A stretch of DNA of 64,000 bases from Abelmoschus esculentus (lineage: Eukaryota; Streptophyta; Magnoliopsida; Malvales; Malvaceae): assembly GCA_035048815.1 (NCBI GenBank), contig JAUCBN010000043.1, forward strand, positions 8,187,001 to 8,251,000, in the 5' to 3' direction. How positions within the stretch are numbered: the first letter of the stretch is position 1; each line of letters opens with the position of its first letter. The position numbers were made by a program, and so were the translations under genes. The notes beneath the pieces were generated by a model, which was not told the DNA's origin, did not search any database, and saw nothing but the letters and a program-made list of their open reading frames with translations. Shown here in pieces: positions 1 to 9,845 of this stretch.

Positions 1-1958
1 GGGCAAGTCCACTACCTCCCATGTGCCATTCATCTCAAGAGCTTGCACTTCTTGCTGCATGGCTTCTATCCATCGTTTGTCCATAACTGCCATCTAGTAA
101 TTTTGTGGTTCGAAAATTGAAGACAAAGAAATAGCAAAGGTACGAGTATAGGAAGGTAAGTGAGTATAAGAAACTGAGTTGGCAATAGAATTATTACCTG
201 TCTGCAGTGTACTTGATGAAGAGGGATTAGAAGGGCAAATAAAATCTGATAACCATGCAGGGGGTTTATAAACTCTGGTTGACTTTCGCAAAGGAGGTTG
301 TAAAACTTGAGGGGCATTATGAAGAGATGAGTCAATAGTTTGAGCTGGATTATTAGAAGCACTTAGTGGAGTAGGTGCCGTAGTGGGATCATTAAAAGGC
401 ACGTTGTCAGGAGTAGTAGGTGAATTGGTTGGCACTTCTTGTTGACTTGAAGCTGGAGGCGTATGTAATGGAGAAAAGGTGATTTCCATATTCCCAGTAT
501 CTTGTTCAGGTATACGAGGTATATGCAAAAACTCATGGTCTTGAGCAGATATTTTAGAAACTATTGGAAAAAAGGTTGTACTTGCAGGTTTGTTCTGGAA
601 AGGAAAAATGGTTTCATGAAATATTACATCACGACTAAAAAAAGAATCCTTTGGATTCAATGTTAAACAGCAAGTAACCTTTTTGAACATTAGAATATCC
701 TACAAACACCGAAGGAATAGCTTTTGGCTTAAACTTATCATGGTTGTTGAGAGTTGTTGCATAGCAAAGACATCCAAAGACTCTAAGATGTGAGAGGTTA
801 GGTGGTTTGTTGTGAAGCATTTCAAAAGGTGGTTTCCAGTCTAAAATAGAAGTTGGTAATCTATTGAGTAGATAACAAGCCGTTAGGATACATTCACCCC
901 AAAATTGGACCGGAATAGAAGACTGAAATCGGAGAGCTCGAGCTATGTTAAGGAGGTGTTTATGCTTTCGTTCTGCAACTCCATTTTGCTGTGAAGTATG
1001 CACACATGAACTTTAGTGGATAATGCCTTGGGAAGAAAAAAAATCTTGACCTTCTTTACTAAAGAACTATGTACCATTGTCACTTCTAATTGTTTTAACT
1101 GTTTTCTGGAAATGATTTTGAACATAAACCACAAACTGTTTCAAAATTATTATGGCATCACTTTTGAGTTGAAGGAGGTAAACCCATGTCATTCGTGTGT
1201 AGTCATCTACAATAGTGATAAAGTATCGATGCCCACTATGAGTGGACACTTGATATGCTCCCCAAAGGTCAATATGTATAAGAGAAAAGGGTTCTAACTC
1301 TCTTGTGGTACTAATAGGAAAAGGTAAACGAGATTGTTTAGCTAAAGGGCAGATGCCACATTGTTTAATATGCTCTTGATTGCCAACTAGCTGAGTCATT
1401 TTATTCATGTTGGTCAATGAGGAATGTCCTAAACGAGCATGCCAAAGAATACTAGATACATGCTTATTTTGAACTGAATTGGTAGAAAAACAAGACTTAA
1501 ACTGTCGTTTTTGGGAAGAAGATTCGCTAGCTGAAGGATTAGTCGAGCTTGATGAATGAAAAGTGTACAAATTTCCTTTGACTCTACCAATCCCCTTCAT
1601 CTTTCCACTGCAAAGGTCTTGTAACAAACAAAATTGAGGATAAAAAACAATACAACAATTTAGCTCTTTGGTGAGTTGAGAAACAGATAAAAGGTTATAG
1701 TGAAAGTTTGGAACATGTAAAACTGTGGACAATATTTGTGTGGGGGAAAAGTTATAAGACCCAACATGAGCAATCTTGGTTGTCTTACCATTTGGCAATT
1801 GAACAAAAGAAGGTGAATCACATGCTACAGGAAAATTCAAGTGTTTCAAGTCGAAAGTCATATGATTAGTAGCTCCAGTATCAAGAATCCAATCATGGGA
1901 TGAAGAAGCAGAAGGATTACCTGCCATATGTGTTGATGCTTGAATCCCAGATTCTTTG
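1..1958 (-). pseudogene. Ty1/copia element G: protease, integrase and start of reverse transcriptase (broken)
   Basis: This is the pol part of a Ty1/copia polyprotein, read right to left. Near 1880 the protease motif DTGATNHMT is visible. A GAG-pre-integrase block with LWHARLGHSS follows near 1430, then the integrase core with HIDLWG and IVDDYTR. The integrase C-terminal part has QQNGVAERKH near 980 and FGCLCYA near 770. A linker ends in RKSTRVYKPPAWL near 270. The first reverse-transcriptase residues (RWIEAMQQEV) lie at about 85-50, and the rest is outside the window. The frame is broken by stops after SDNGT (about 1067) and near 1010, by a frameshift in a T-run near 640, and by a stop near 95. 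It is dead. The gag half lies beyond the nested A1 element, at 9846-10877. Confidence 0.93.
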
Positions 1959-1963
1959 CCCAG

Positions 1964-2934
1964 TGTCGCGTGTCAAAAGTGTGCGTTTAGTGCAAGTGGA
2001 CACATCGCAAGTAATAAGTGATAAGTATTTATAGAGTTATCGTCTCTCAGGGACTGGTATACTCAATATGCTTTCTTTATCTTCTTTCTCTGTAGAAAAA
2101 TAAAACACAAGTGAATGGGTGTGATTTATTAAACTACGGTAATTGAATAAAAATAAAAGGGTCGAAATATTAGAGAGAGAGATGGGCCAGGATCCAATTG
2201 TATTGTATTGTGGACTTGATTGACTTGTCTTTATCCAATGCAATCGCATATCTCTGCCTCGGCAGCACTGTAGTTTACTGCCTGGGCAGCGATAACGTTG
2301 TCTGCCGCGGCAATTCCTTGCTCGTGGGCAGACCTTACCAAAGTTCGGCAAAGTGTCCTTGAATGACTCTGCTTATCCCTAAGTCAGAGTGCTGTTGATG
2401 ACTAGTCCTTGATGATACCTCCCGATGTGAACCAATTATACTCACCAACCAATCTCACACTTCTTTTAGCCGCTGAAACTCTTAACCTTTCCTAAGTAGA
2501 ATACAACTTGGAGTAGGGAACAAGTCAAGTACATAATAATATTATATTTCCAAGTTTGAATTCAGCTAAGGGGGCTTTCCCGCGTGGTCTTCCTTTGGGC
2601 TTTTCCTTGCGCTAGCCAGCTCCGAATCATGGGCTTCAAGTCCAGACGCGTTCCTTGGATTTTTGTCTTTCCATCGCCTATAATCTTGCTTCCTGTCTTC
2701 TTGCTGCTGCCTCGGCATCAGGTCCTACCTCGGCCTTGTCTCTGCCGCGGCACTGGTTCTCCTGCACAGATATGAAAACGCAGTAAAACGTGCCTTTTTG
2801 TATAAATATTATCTATTTAAGTATAACTTCTAAATATATCACATTAAGCACATTCATTGGTTCAAGTGGGTGAATATTTGGTGATAAATGCCGATAAAAG
2901 GAGTATAAAGTGATGGTGTGTTGAGCACTTATCA
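1964..2934 (-). repeat. A1 3' LTR, 971 bp, with internal deletion
   Basis: It matches the LTR at 8512-9840 but is about 358 bp shorter. The missing block runs from just after the AACCT at about 9032 in the other LTR to about 9393, and includes the TATA box. The conserved block around 2040-2060 (cap region and start of R/U5) and the palindromes at 2254-2265 and 2278-2289 are retained. The short frame on the plus strand at 2584-2775 is not a gene, since it recurs in every LTR of this family. Confidence 0.92.
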
Positions 2935-2972
2935 CACCCCCAAACTCGAACTATTGCTTGTCCTCAAGCAAT
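2935..2972 (-). promoter_or_regulatory. A1 polypurine tract with adjacent hairpin (outer module)
   Basis: Directly next to the 3' LTR the sense strand reads TTTGGGGGTG (2944-2935), the expected priming site for plus-strand DNA synthesis. Just upstream in sense lies a perfect eight-base-pair stem, ATTGCTTG (2953-2960) against CAAGCAAT (2965-2972), with loop TCCT on the plus strand. The same module is found at 50386-50423 (A2) and 18781-18818 (B). Confidence 0.8.
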
Positions 2973-3223
2973 GCAAACCATCAATTTGCCGAACTCTACT
3001 CTCTCTTGGTCTTACATGTCCATCTATTCTCCCCACCATAGCTAGGCCTATCTTTTAAGCCTTAACCATTCGGCTACCTAAGAATTTACTTAGAAACAAA
3101 CTATAGGATTCGTGAGTGTGTGCGTTTTTGTGGACAAGTTGATTAAAGGCTTTCTTAGAGAAACTCTAAGTTCAAGACAAATAGACATTGGTTAAGTCTT
3201 CTCTTCTTTTCCAAACCCCAAAT

Positions 3224-3378
3224 CTTGAGCCGGTTTCGGGCACCTCAAAGACTTGTGTTTTCACTAAAAATCTTTTTGTCTTTTTCTTTTTAATATTCCT
3301 TAATACATACTAGAGCCAATTTCGGGCACCTCTAGCATGAAGAAGAGATTTTCTAGAGCCGGTGGTAGGCACCTCTAG
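3224..3378 (-). repeat. Array of three small hairpins in A1 3' non-coding region
   Basis: There are three units of about 26 bp. In each, a six-base arm is followed by CC, 7-9 variable bases, GGCAC and the complementary arm. Arms are TTGAG (3225-3229) with CTCAA (3244-3248), CTAGAG (3310-3315) with CTCTAG (3330-3335), and CTAGAG (3353-3358) with CTCTAG (3373-3378). The spacing is nearly constant while the loops vary. The same array occurs in A2 (about 50675-50825) and in B (19098-19247). Confidence 0.75.
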
Positions 3379-3722
3379 TTACTTTTCCAAAAATCTAAGT
3401 CTTTATCACCTAAGTTCATTAAAAGAATTCCTATAATCCACAAGTCCCAAAAATATTTAAAATTCTTCCTATAATAAGCTTCTAAATTTTCATCCTTAAG
3501 CATCCTAAGGTTAAGCCCTCTTAACAGAACCTAAACATGGTAAGGAGAAAGATTTCTATAGCCTTAAAGAATAAACTAAGGCAATACTGATGATGAGCAG
3601 TGCAGGAGTGTATGCAGTTAATTCAAGTAAGGCGGGGAGCATAAAAATAAAAAAATAATCACTGGAATACTCCCTTTTTGGCAAGGCCGCGGCAGTAGAT
3701 TGCTGCCTTGGCAGTGAATCTG

Positions 3723-3760
3723 CACCCCCAAACTCAATCCAAGCATTGTCCTCAATGCTT
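3723..3760 (-). promoter_or_regulatory. A1 inner hairpin plus polypurine-like tract
   Basis: This is a second copy of the module at the 3' LTR, about 790 bp further inside. It has CACCCCCAAA at 3723-3732 and a perfect eight-base-pair stem, AAGCATTG (3741-3748) against CAATGCTT (3753-3760), again with a TCCT loop. The stem differs from the outer module but stays paired. It could act as an internal (central) polypurine tract. Its function is inferred. Confidence 0.6.
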
Positions 3761-3944
3761 TTATATTTGGAAGGAATAAGCGGCGAAACAGAATATGAAT
3801 TATATGCAGCAATGAAAGATAGTAAAAGCAATTGAATATAGAAATAAAGGACAAAGAATTTTAGAGCGACTCCGAAGAGCTACTCGTAACAATTTTTCTT
3901 CGTTGCCTAGATGCCATGTGCTTTGTCCTTGGGGAGGGCGATGG
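3761..3944. other. Short A1 spacer between ORF2 and the inner tract
   Basis: This is non-coding. It contains the old C-terminal codons of ORF2 beyond the premature stop, as judged by comparison with A3, where the frame continues to 59293. I see nothing else. Confidence 0.5.
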
Positions 3945-5394
3945 TTACGCCTTTGCTTGCCTCGGCGGCTGGACTCGAGTGGGTGGGGTCCTATGTATTG
4001 GGGCTTCTACTTCTTCTCCTCCTTCAACATCCGCCATCTCTTCGGTTATCATCACGTCCGTTCCTCCAACCATCGCAGTTGCTCCTCCGATGTGGTGTGT
4101 GCTTGGGCCGGCGGCAGTGGAGCCTTGGTGTACATAAGCATCTATCTCGGCGGATAGACTGCCCATGATAATTGGCGATCTTGGTGGAGTGCTGAAAACG
4201 ACTCTCCGCTTGTATGGCCTTCGGCTGACAGATGAGGCCGCGGCAGAATCTGCTGGCCTAGATGGTCCAGCAGCTTGGTATTGGGGCTGAGGGTCCGGAT
4301 GGAAGAACGGTCGCGGTCCTCCTGGGGCTGGTGTAGTCTCGGTGTAGGGTGCGGCAGTAACGAACATATTGCTTGGAAACTCCGGGAATTGGACGCCTTG
4401 GTCCGGGAATGCGTGCATCATCATTTGGGCGAGCGTTCCATTGAAGTCCCGTTGGTACTCCATGTATCGTTGTTGTCGAAGATCCATTTGGGCAATGCGT
4501 GCAAGATTTCTTGATACGGGTCTGCTGCGGCAGAGGTGTGGGCAATACCAGGCATATCTGCCGTGTACTGGTCCCCGGCAGTAGTATCGGCAGTGAACTG
4601 CTGCGGTGTTGCCTAGACAGGTTTTGCTTGTGTGATTTGCATGACTTTGTGGCAGAATTCCCTAGTCCATCCTCTTCTTGGGGGGTGTATTCATCGGTTT
4701 CTTCAATGGGTACACCTGCAGAAACACATAAACCCGTAATCGAGCAAGGGAAATACAATGGTCCTCGATCTTTCTTACCGCACTCGTGAATCTCTCGTAG
4801 GATAATGTCTCCAACGTTGATGGTCCTTTTGTTGATGATAGATTGGATAAGAACCAATCTCTTGCGATCCACCGTGCTATTATGTGATGTTGGGATGAGG
4901 CATCGTTTGACGAAGGTGTTCCACATCTTGGCCTCCGGCTTCAAACTTTGTCTTGTTACGGAACCCCGATGGGTACCAGTTTCCCATGGAGTGTTCGCGT
5001 AACAAAGATCGTCTTTGATAAGTTCATAGTCCTCGGCAGTGATATCATCCAAGAAGTCAGCATGGAGATCACTGTCCGGGGTGAGGCCGTAGAAGCTGTT
5101 GATCGTCTCGGCATCAAGTTGTACAGGCCTGCCGCGGCAATGAACAAAGAGGGAGTCTTTGCTGGGCCCATGAGCGTAGAACTCCCGCACGATTGTGGCG
5201 TTTGCCTGGGCAGGTTGCAAACAGAATATTTCCCATTTCTGGTACTTTATTCTGTCGAACAAGTAGTGTTCAATGCCGTAATTCTCTTCATCCGCGTGCA
5301 GGAACCCTTGTTCTTCCCATAGTTTCCTTGCGATGAAAGATCGATTGAATCGTTCTTCAACGTTGGCTGGGGCGAATCTTTTGTAAGTTGCCAT
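3945..5394 (-). pseudogene. A1 ORF2: putative plant transposon protein-like / env-position ORF
   Basis: The ATG is at 5394-5392, and the protein starts MATYKRFAPANVEERFNRSF. The first ~265 residues form a folded-looking domain with REFYAHG, RGRPVQLDAETIN and YELIKDDLCY. The pattern 'FYA...RG..V.....IN..YGL' is typical of the plant domain I recall as PF20167 (putative plant transposon protein). The next ~220 residues are Pro/Ser/Gln-rich, with a basic KRRVVFSTPPRSP patch and an acidic tail, and I see no clear membrane segment. A frameshift lies near 4680 and a premature stop at 3945. Copies in A2 and A3 have different lesions, so the family ORF is about 490 residues. In Athila/Calypso elements an env-like ORF lies at this position. 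Homology is possible but unproven. Confidence 0.72.
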
Positions 5395-5869
5395 CAAGAA
5401 AGAGAAAATTGAGTTCTTGGAGGTTTTCTTGAAGAGAAACTGGAGAATTAGAAGGGATTAGTAGGCAGAGAGTAATTGAGAGAGTGATTGTTAAGAATAC
5501 TAAAGAAAGCAAGAAAGTAAGAGTGAATAGTTCAAGAGGAAGGAGTGTCTTATATAGGCCTCGGCCTTGTGACCGTTGAGATCACTAGCCGTTATAACCG
5601 TTTCCTTCTGCTGCCGTTTCCTTTTCTGTCGCGGCAGGAATCTCGGCAGACTAGCCGTTATACTTTTCTGCCCGTTGGAACTGCTGCGGCTCTGACACTA
5701 TTGTATTGCCTCGGCAGAGTTCCTGCTGTGAACTATTTTTCCCTTATCTTTGCTTTTTATTCCTAAATAAAAATTTAAACACACAAAAGAAAAATACTGA
5801 AAACGAAAATAATTAGAAAAAAAATAAACTACTAACCCTAATATAATAAAGAAAAGAAAAAGGGAGAGG
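5395..5869 (-). promoter_or_regulatory. A1 ORF1-ORF2 spacer with an internal TATA promoter candidate
   Basis: This spacer occupies the place where pol should be. On the sense strand TATATAAG lies at 5556-5549, 155 bp before the ORF2 ATG. It is followed by a block conserved in all three A copies (5538-5521) and a CT-rich leader. The same layout occurs at 52990-52983 and 60996-60989. It most likely starts a separate ORF2 transcript. The rest (5560-5869) is AT-rich or carries CTGCC/GGCAG motifs and has no ORF. Confidence 0.65.
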
Positions 5870-8412
5870 TTAGGTTACTGGTGGTGAGCATGTGAATGCA
5901 TCTCCCAAAATTATTTTCTCCCTTAGGCCCAAATTGTGTATCGGTTGTGGGCCGCTCCTTAGTGTTGTCTGTCCATCCATCTTGGGCTTGATTTTCTTGC
6001 CGAATATCCTGCTGAGCAGACTGCCCAGGCATGATATCTTATTGTCTACTGTGCGGATGGCCTTGCATTCCTCTGGATCGTCATACCTCTTTAAGTTGTG
6101 GAATGCGTTGAGTTTGACTTGTTGGTCATTGACCCGAATAGTCAACACTCCTTTTTCCACGTCAATCAATGTACGTCCAGTTACTAGGAAGGGTATCCCA
6201 AGGATAATCGGTGCGTTGTCATCTGCTTCACAATCAAGGACAAGAAAGTCAGCAAGAAAAATAAACTTGTCAACTCTTACCAGTATGTCCTCGATTTTGC
6301 CTTCAGGTTGCACATAAGATCTATCCGCGAGTTGGAGCATCACTGTTGTAGGCTTCGGCCTTCCAATTCCAAGCTTTTGGAAGACTGATTTAGGCATGAG
6401 GTTTATACTTGCTCCAAGGTCACACAGGGCCTTTCCTTCATAACTCTTTCCTATCGCACAAGGTATAATGAAGCAACCAGGATCTTTTAACTTTGGTGGC
6501 ATGCGGTTATGTAGCATTGCCATGCATCCCTCGGTGGCAGCCACTATCTCAAACTCACCTATTCCTTTTCTCTTTGATACCATATCTTTTAAGAACTTGG
6601 CATAGTTGGGCATTTGTTCAATGGCCTCAAGAAGGGTATGTTGATGTGGACTTGCTTCAAGATATCGAGGAACTTCTTGAACTGTTGATCCTGTTTTTGT
6701 TTCTTCAACCTTTGCGGGAAAGGTGGTGGTGGTCTCATCTCGTCCATGGTTTCTTTAGTTTGGAATCGTATACCTGGCACCACTGGAATTTTTGCTGCCT
6801 CGGCAGACTCCTCAGGCGCTGCAGTGCTTGCTGCCGGGGCAGTGTTGTCAGTCTCGGTTTGCTCAGCCTCTTCTCTTGATTGAGCCGCCGATTGGGTTCG
6901 GTTCTCTGGGATCTTCTCTTTCAACTGTAGACCACTCCTGGTAGTGATTGCCTTACACTGTTCATGGCTTAGTACCTTAGCAACCTCAGTATTGCTAGGT
7001 AGGCCTCCTTGTGGTCTAGTGTTTATACATTGAGCAAACTGTCCAACCTGAGTTTCCAGAGTTTTTATAGCCGCTTCTTGATTTTGTAGCCTCATCTCAG
7101 TCCTATTCATGAAAGCGTCGGTCCTCTTGATGAAATTACTATTTTCCGCCATGTATGACTCGGTTTTCACCATGAAGGCCTTTAGTGTGTTTTCCAGTGA
7201 ATTGACTGGTTGTTGCTGCATCTGCGGCGGCGGCATCGGTTGTTGGACTTGCTGCTGCGGCATTGGCTGCTGAAATCCTGGTGGTTGGGTGATTGGGTTT
7301 AAGGCATTATTTGGGTTGCTCCATGATAAGTTTGGATGCCTCTTCCATGAGGGGTTGTATGTGTTGGACATCACATTGTTACGGTTGTAGTTCCCCACAT
7401 ACATACCGGTTTCTTGATTCATGCAATCAATAGAATTGTGGTTACCTCCACATAAATCACAACATAAATCAATTACCTTGACCTCACGGGTATTGTTTTG
7501 TAATTGTAGGTTTTGTACCATCTTGGTAAGAGAGGTCAATTGTGCAGCCATTGAACTTGATGAATCTAAGTCGTTTACCGTGGCTTCCCGTCTTACTCCT
7601 CCTCGCCTAGATGTGGGAAACTGGAAGTCATTCCTCGCGAGTTTATTCAAAATTTCAATAGCTTCCTCGGGTGCCTTGTCCAGGAGTGTGCCGTTTGCCG
7701 AGGCATCTAACATCATCCTTGTCAGGGCATTTGTGGCGTTGTAAAACATTGTCACTTGTGTCCATAAGGGAAATCCATGCAGCGGACACTTGTGCAATAG
7801 CTCTCTATAGCGTTCCCATGCCTCATACATTGGTTCATCTTCAGCCTGTTGGAAAGAAGTAATTTCATTACGAATTCTATCATATAGATTAGTAGGATTA
7901 AAGCGAGTAATGAAATCACGACAAAGTTCACTCTAGGATCTAATAGATCCCGCTGGAATGCTATTTAACCAAGCTTTCGCCCTATCCCTCAGTGAATAGG
8001 GGAATAGCTTTAATCGCAAGACATCTTCATGGACTCCTTGGATTTTGAAAGAGTTGCAGATTTCCATGAAAGATTTGAGATGTTGCCTTGCGTCTTCAGT
8101 TGCAGACCCACCAAATTGTCCAATTGTATTTAACATGTTGAACATAACAGGTTTAAGTTCAAAATGGGTTGCTTCAATCTCGAGTGTAACGACTCCTGGG
8201 TTTAGTCCATTTAAGTCCTCCTCCAAGAAATCTCTGACAGTCAGCTGCCGCGGCCTAGGTGGCGGCGGTAGACCTTCATTGCCGGTAGGTATGCTTTATC
8301 CTGCCTGAACCTCTGCCATGACTCCTCGGATTTGTCTCATCAACCTTAACCCTGTTCTTTCAATCTCAGGATCTAACTCGTATAAGGGGTTGGTTGGATT
8401 GGCCCTTGTCAT
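5870..8412 (-). pseudogene. A1 ORF1: gag and aspartic protease
   Basis: The frame begins MTRANPTNPLYELDPEIE at 8412, a start shared with element C. The Retrotrans_gag domain (about 8225-7700) includes RLKLFPYSLRDRAKAWL and NEITSFQQ. A short Cys/His knuckle, CDLCGGNHNSIDC, is near 7450, followed by a Gln/Pro-rich stretch and a coiled-coil-like MENSNFI...RTDAFMNRTEMRLQ region. A protease-like domain follows, with CDLGASINLMPKSVF (6440-6390) and IILGIPF, ending in TPPVT-type residues at 5870. Here the catalytic triad reads DLG rather than DTG or DSG, as is common in plant Ty3 elements. Breaks are a stop near 8300, a Trp-to-stop at 7932 and a one-base frameshift near 6640. ORF1 stops right after protease in all three A copies. 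Confidence 0.88.
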
Positions 8413-8487
8413 ACACCAAGAAAAACAAAAGTAAAATAAAAATAAAAAGAAACAAGAAAATAAGGAAAACAAAATTTAGTTGACAGT

Positions 8488-8505
8488 CCCCTGGCAACGG
8501 CGCCA
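8488..8505 (-). promoter_or_regulatory. A1 primer-binding site (tRNA-Asp)
   Basis: The plus strand ends GGCAACGGCGCCA, identical to the 3' end of plant tRNA-Asp including CCA. One base differs further in. A six-base spacer separates it from the 5' LTR that starts at 8512. This fixes the element's direction as minus. Confidence 0.9.
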
Positions 8506-8511
8506 AAAACT

Positions 8512-9840
8512 TGTCGCGTGTCAAAAGTGTGCGTTTAGTGCAAGTGGACACATCGCAAGTAATAAGTGATAAGTATTTATCGAGTTATCGTCTCCTTAGG
8601 GACTGGTATACTCAATATGCTTTCTTTATCTTCTTGCTCTGTAGAAAAATAAAAACACAAGTGAATGGGTGTGATTTATTAAACTAAGGTAATTGAATAA
8701 AAATAAAAGGGTTGAAATATTAGAGAGAGAGATGGGTCAGGATCCAGTTGTATTGTATTGTGGACTTGATTGACTTGTCTTTATCCAATGCAATCGCATA
8801 TCTCTGCCTCGGCAGCACTGCAGTTTACTGCCTGGGCAGCGATAACGTTGTCTGCCGCCGCAATTCCTTGCTCGTGGGCAGACCTTACCAAAGTTCGGCA
8901 AAGTGTCCTTGAATGACTCTGCTTATCCCTAAGTCAGAGTGCTTTGATGACTAGTCCTTGATGATACCTCCCGGCGTGAACCAATTATACTCACCAACCA
9001 ATCTCACACTTCTTTTAGCCGCTGAAACTCTTAACCTATCCCTAGGCCGAGTTAGTATTTCGCGATTGAAACACCATACTTACCCCTTTCGTGAATCTAA
9101 CTCTCCCGAGCTTAGATAAATGGATTACTCACAAACTTCCCTCCCGAGCTTGAATGCAAGAACAAGGAATAACAAAGGATAAGCAAACCTTGATAATTCT
9201 TATTGCATTGAATGAAAGATAAAGTACAATCTCCTCTCACAAATACTCCACAACCTTCACCTAAACCCTATGAAGGTTTTAGAACATGATGGAGAGGAAA
9301 GAAACAAGAGTAGAAGTCGGCTCTCCCTAGGTATTTCGCTCTTTGATACATTGGGTGGCTAGGTCTTTATATAGGCTAGACCTAGGGCAAACCTTTCCTA
9401 AGTAGAATACAACTTGGAGTAGGGAACAAGTCAAGTACATAATAATATTATATTTCCAAGTTTGAATTCGGCTAAGGGGGCTTTCCCGCGTGGTCTTCCT
9501 TTGGGCTTCTCCTTGCGCTAGCCAGCTCCGAATCATGGGCTTCAAGTCCAGACGCATTCCTTGGATTTTTGTCTTTCCATCGCCTATAACCTTGCTTCCT
9601 GTCTTCTTGCTGCTACCTCGGCATCAGGTCCTGCCTCGGCCTTGTCTCTGCCACGGCACTGGTTCTCCTGCACAGATATGAAAACGCAGTAAAACGTGCT
9701 TTTTTCTATAAATATTATCTATTTAAGTATAACTTCTAAATATATCACATTAAGCACATTCATTGGTTCAAGTGGGTGAATATTTGGTGATAAATGCCGA
9801 TAAAAGGAGTATAAAGTGATGGTGTGTTGAGCACTTATCA
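8512..9840 (-). repeat. A1 5' LTR, 1329 bp
   Basis: This is the full-length LTR, and its right end abuts the CCCAG duplication. The sense strand has TATATAAAG at 9373-9365, a likely promoter that is absent from the deleted 3' LTR. Palindromes CTGCCTCGGCAG (8804-8815) and CTGCCTGGGCAG (8828-8839) lie near its sense 3' end. Decayed versions are at 9612-9659. Confidence 0.93.
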
Positions 9841-9845
9841 CCCAG

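Larger units (their letters stand above)
1964..9840 (-). mobile_element. LTR retrotransposon A1, non-autonomous Athila-like family A, nested in copia G
   Basis: This is a complete 7.9-kb element with a five-base target duplication CCCAG at 1959-1963 and 9841-9845. Both LTRs start TGTCGCG and end TTATCA. In sense (minus) order it holds the 5' LTR (9840-8512), a primer-binding site for Asp tRNA, gag-protease ORF1, a short spacer with a promoter-like sequence, ORF2, a structured non-coding region, a polypurine tract and the 3' LTR (2934-1964). No reverse transcriptase, RNase H or integrase is present. Asp-tRNA priming and a protease with a DLGAS active site fit the Athila branch of Ty3/gypsy. 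The lack of pol means it would need enzymes from a partner. Confidence 0.93.

Noticed and set aside
2584..2775. Open frame on the plus strand (also at 9490-9681), possible small protein
   Set aside because: It lies in the LTR of family A and appears in both LTR copies. It is antisense to the element and not kept as a protein in A2, where the matching region reads differently.
3945..4487. ORF2 as a true transposase
   Set aside because: The domain's family name includes 'transposon' only because it is found in elements. I see no catalytic DDE/DDD pattern, and the context is a retrotransposon.
3903..5322. Several plus-strand frames of 65-124 codons
   Set aside because: They are antisense shadows of ORF2, which is conserved on the minus strand in three copies.
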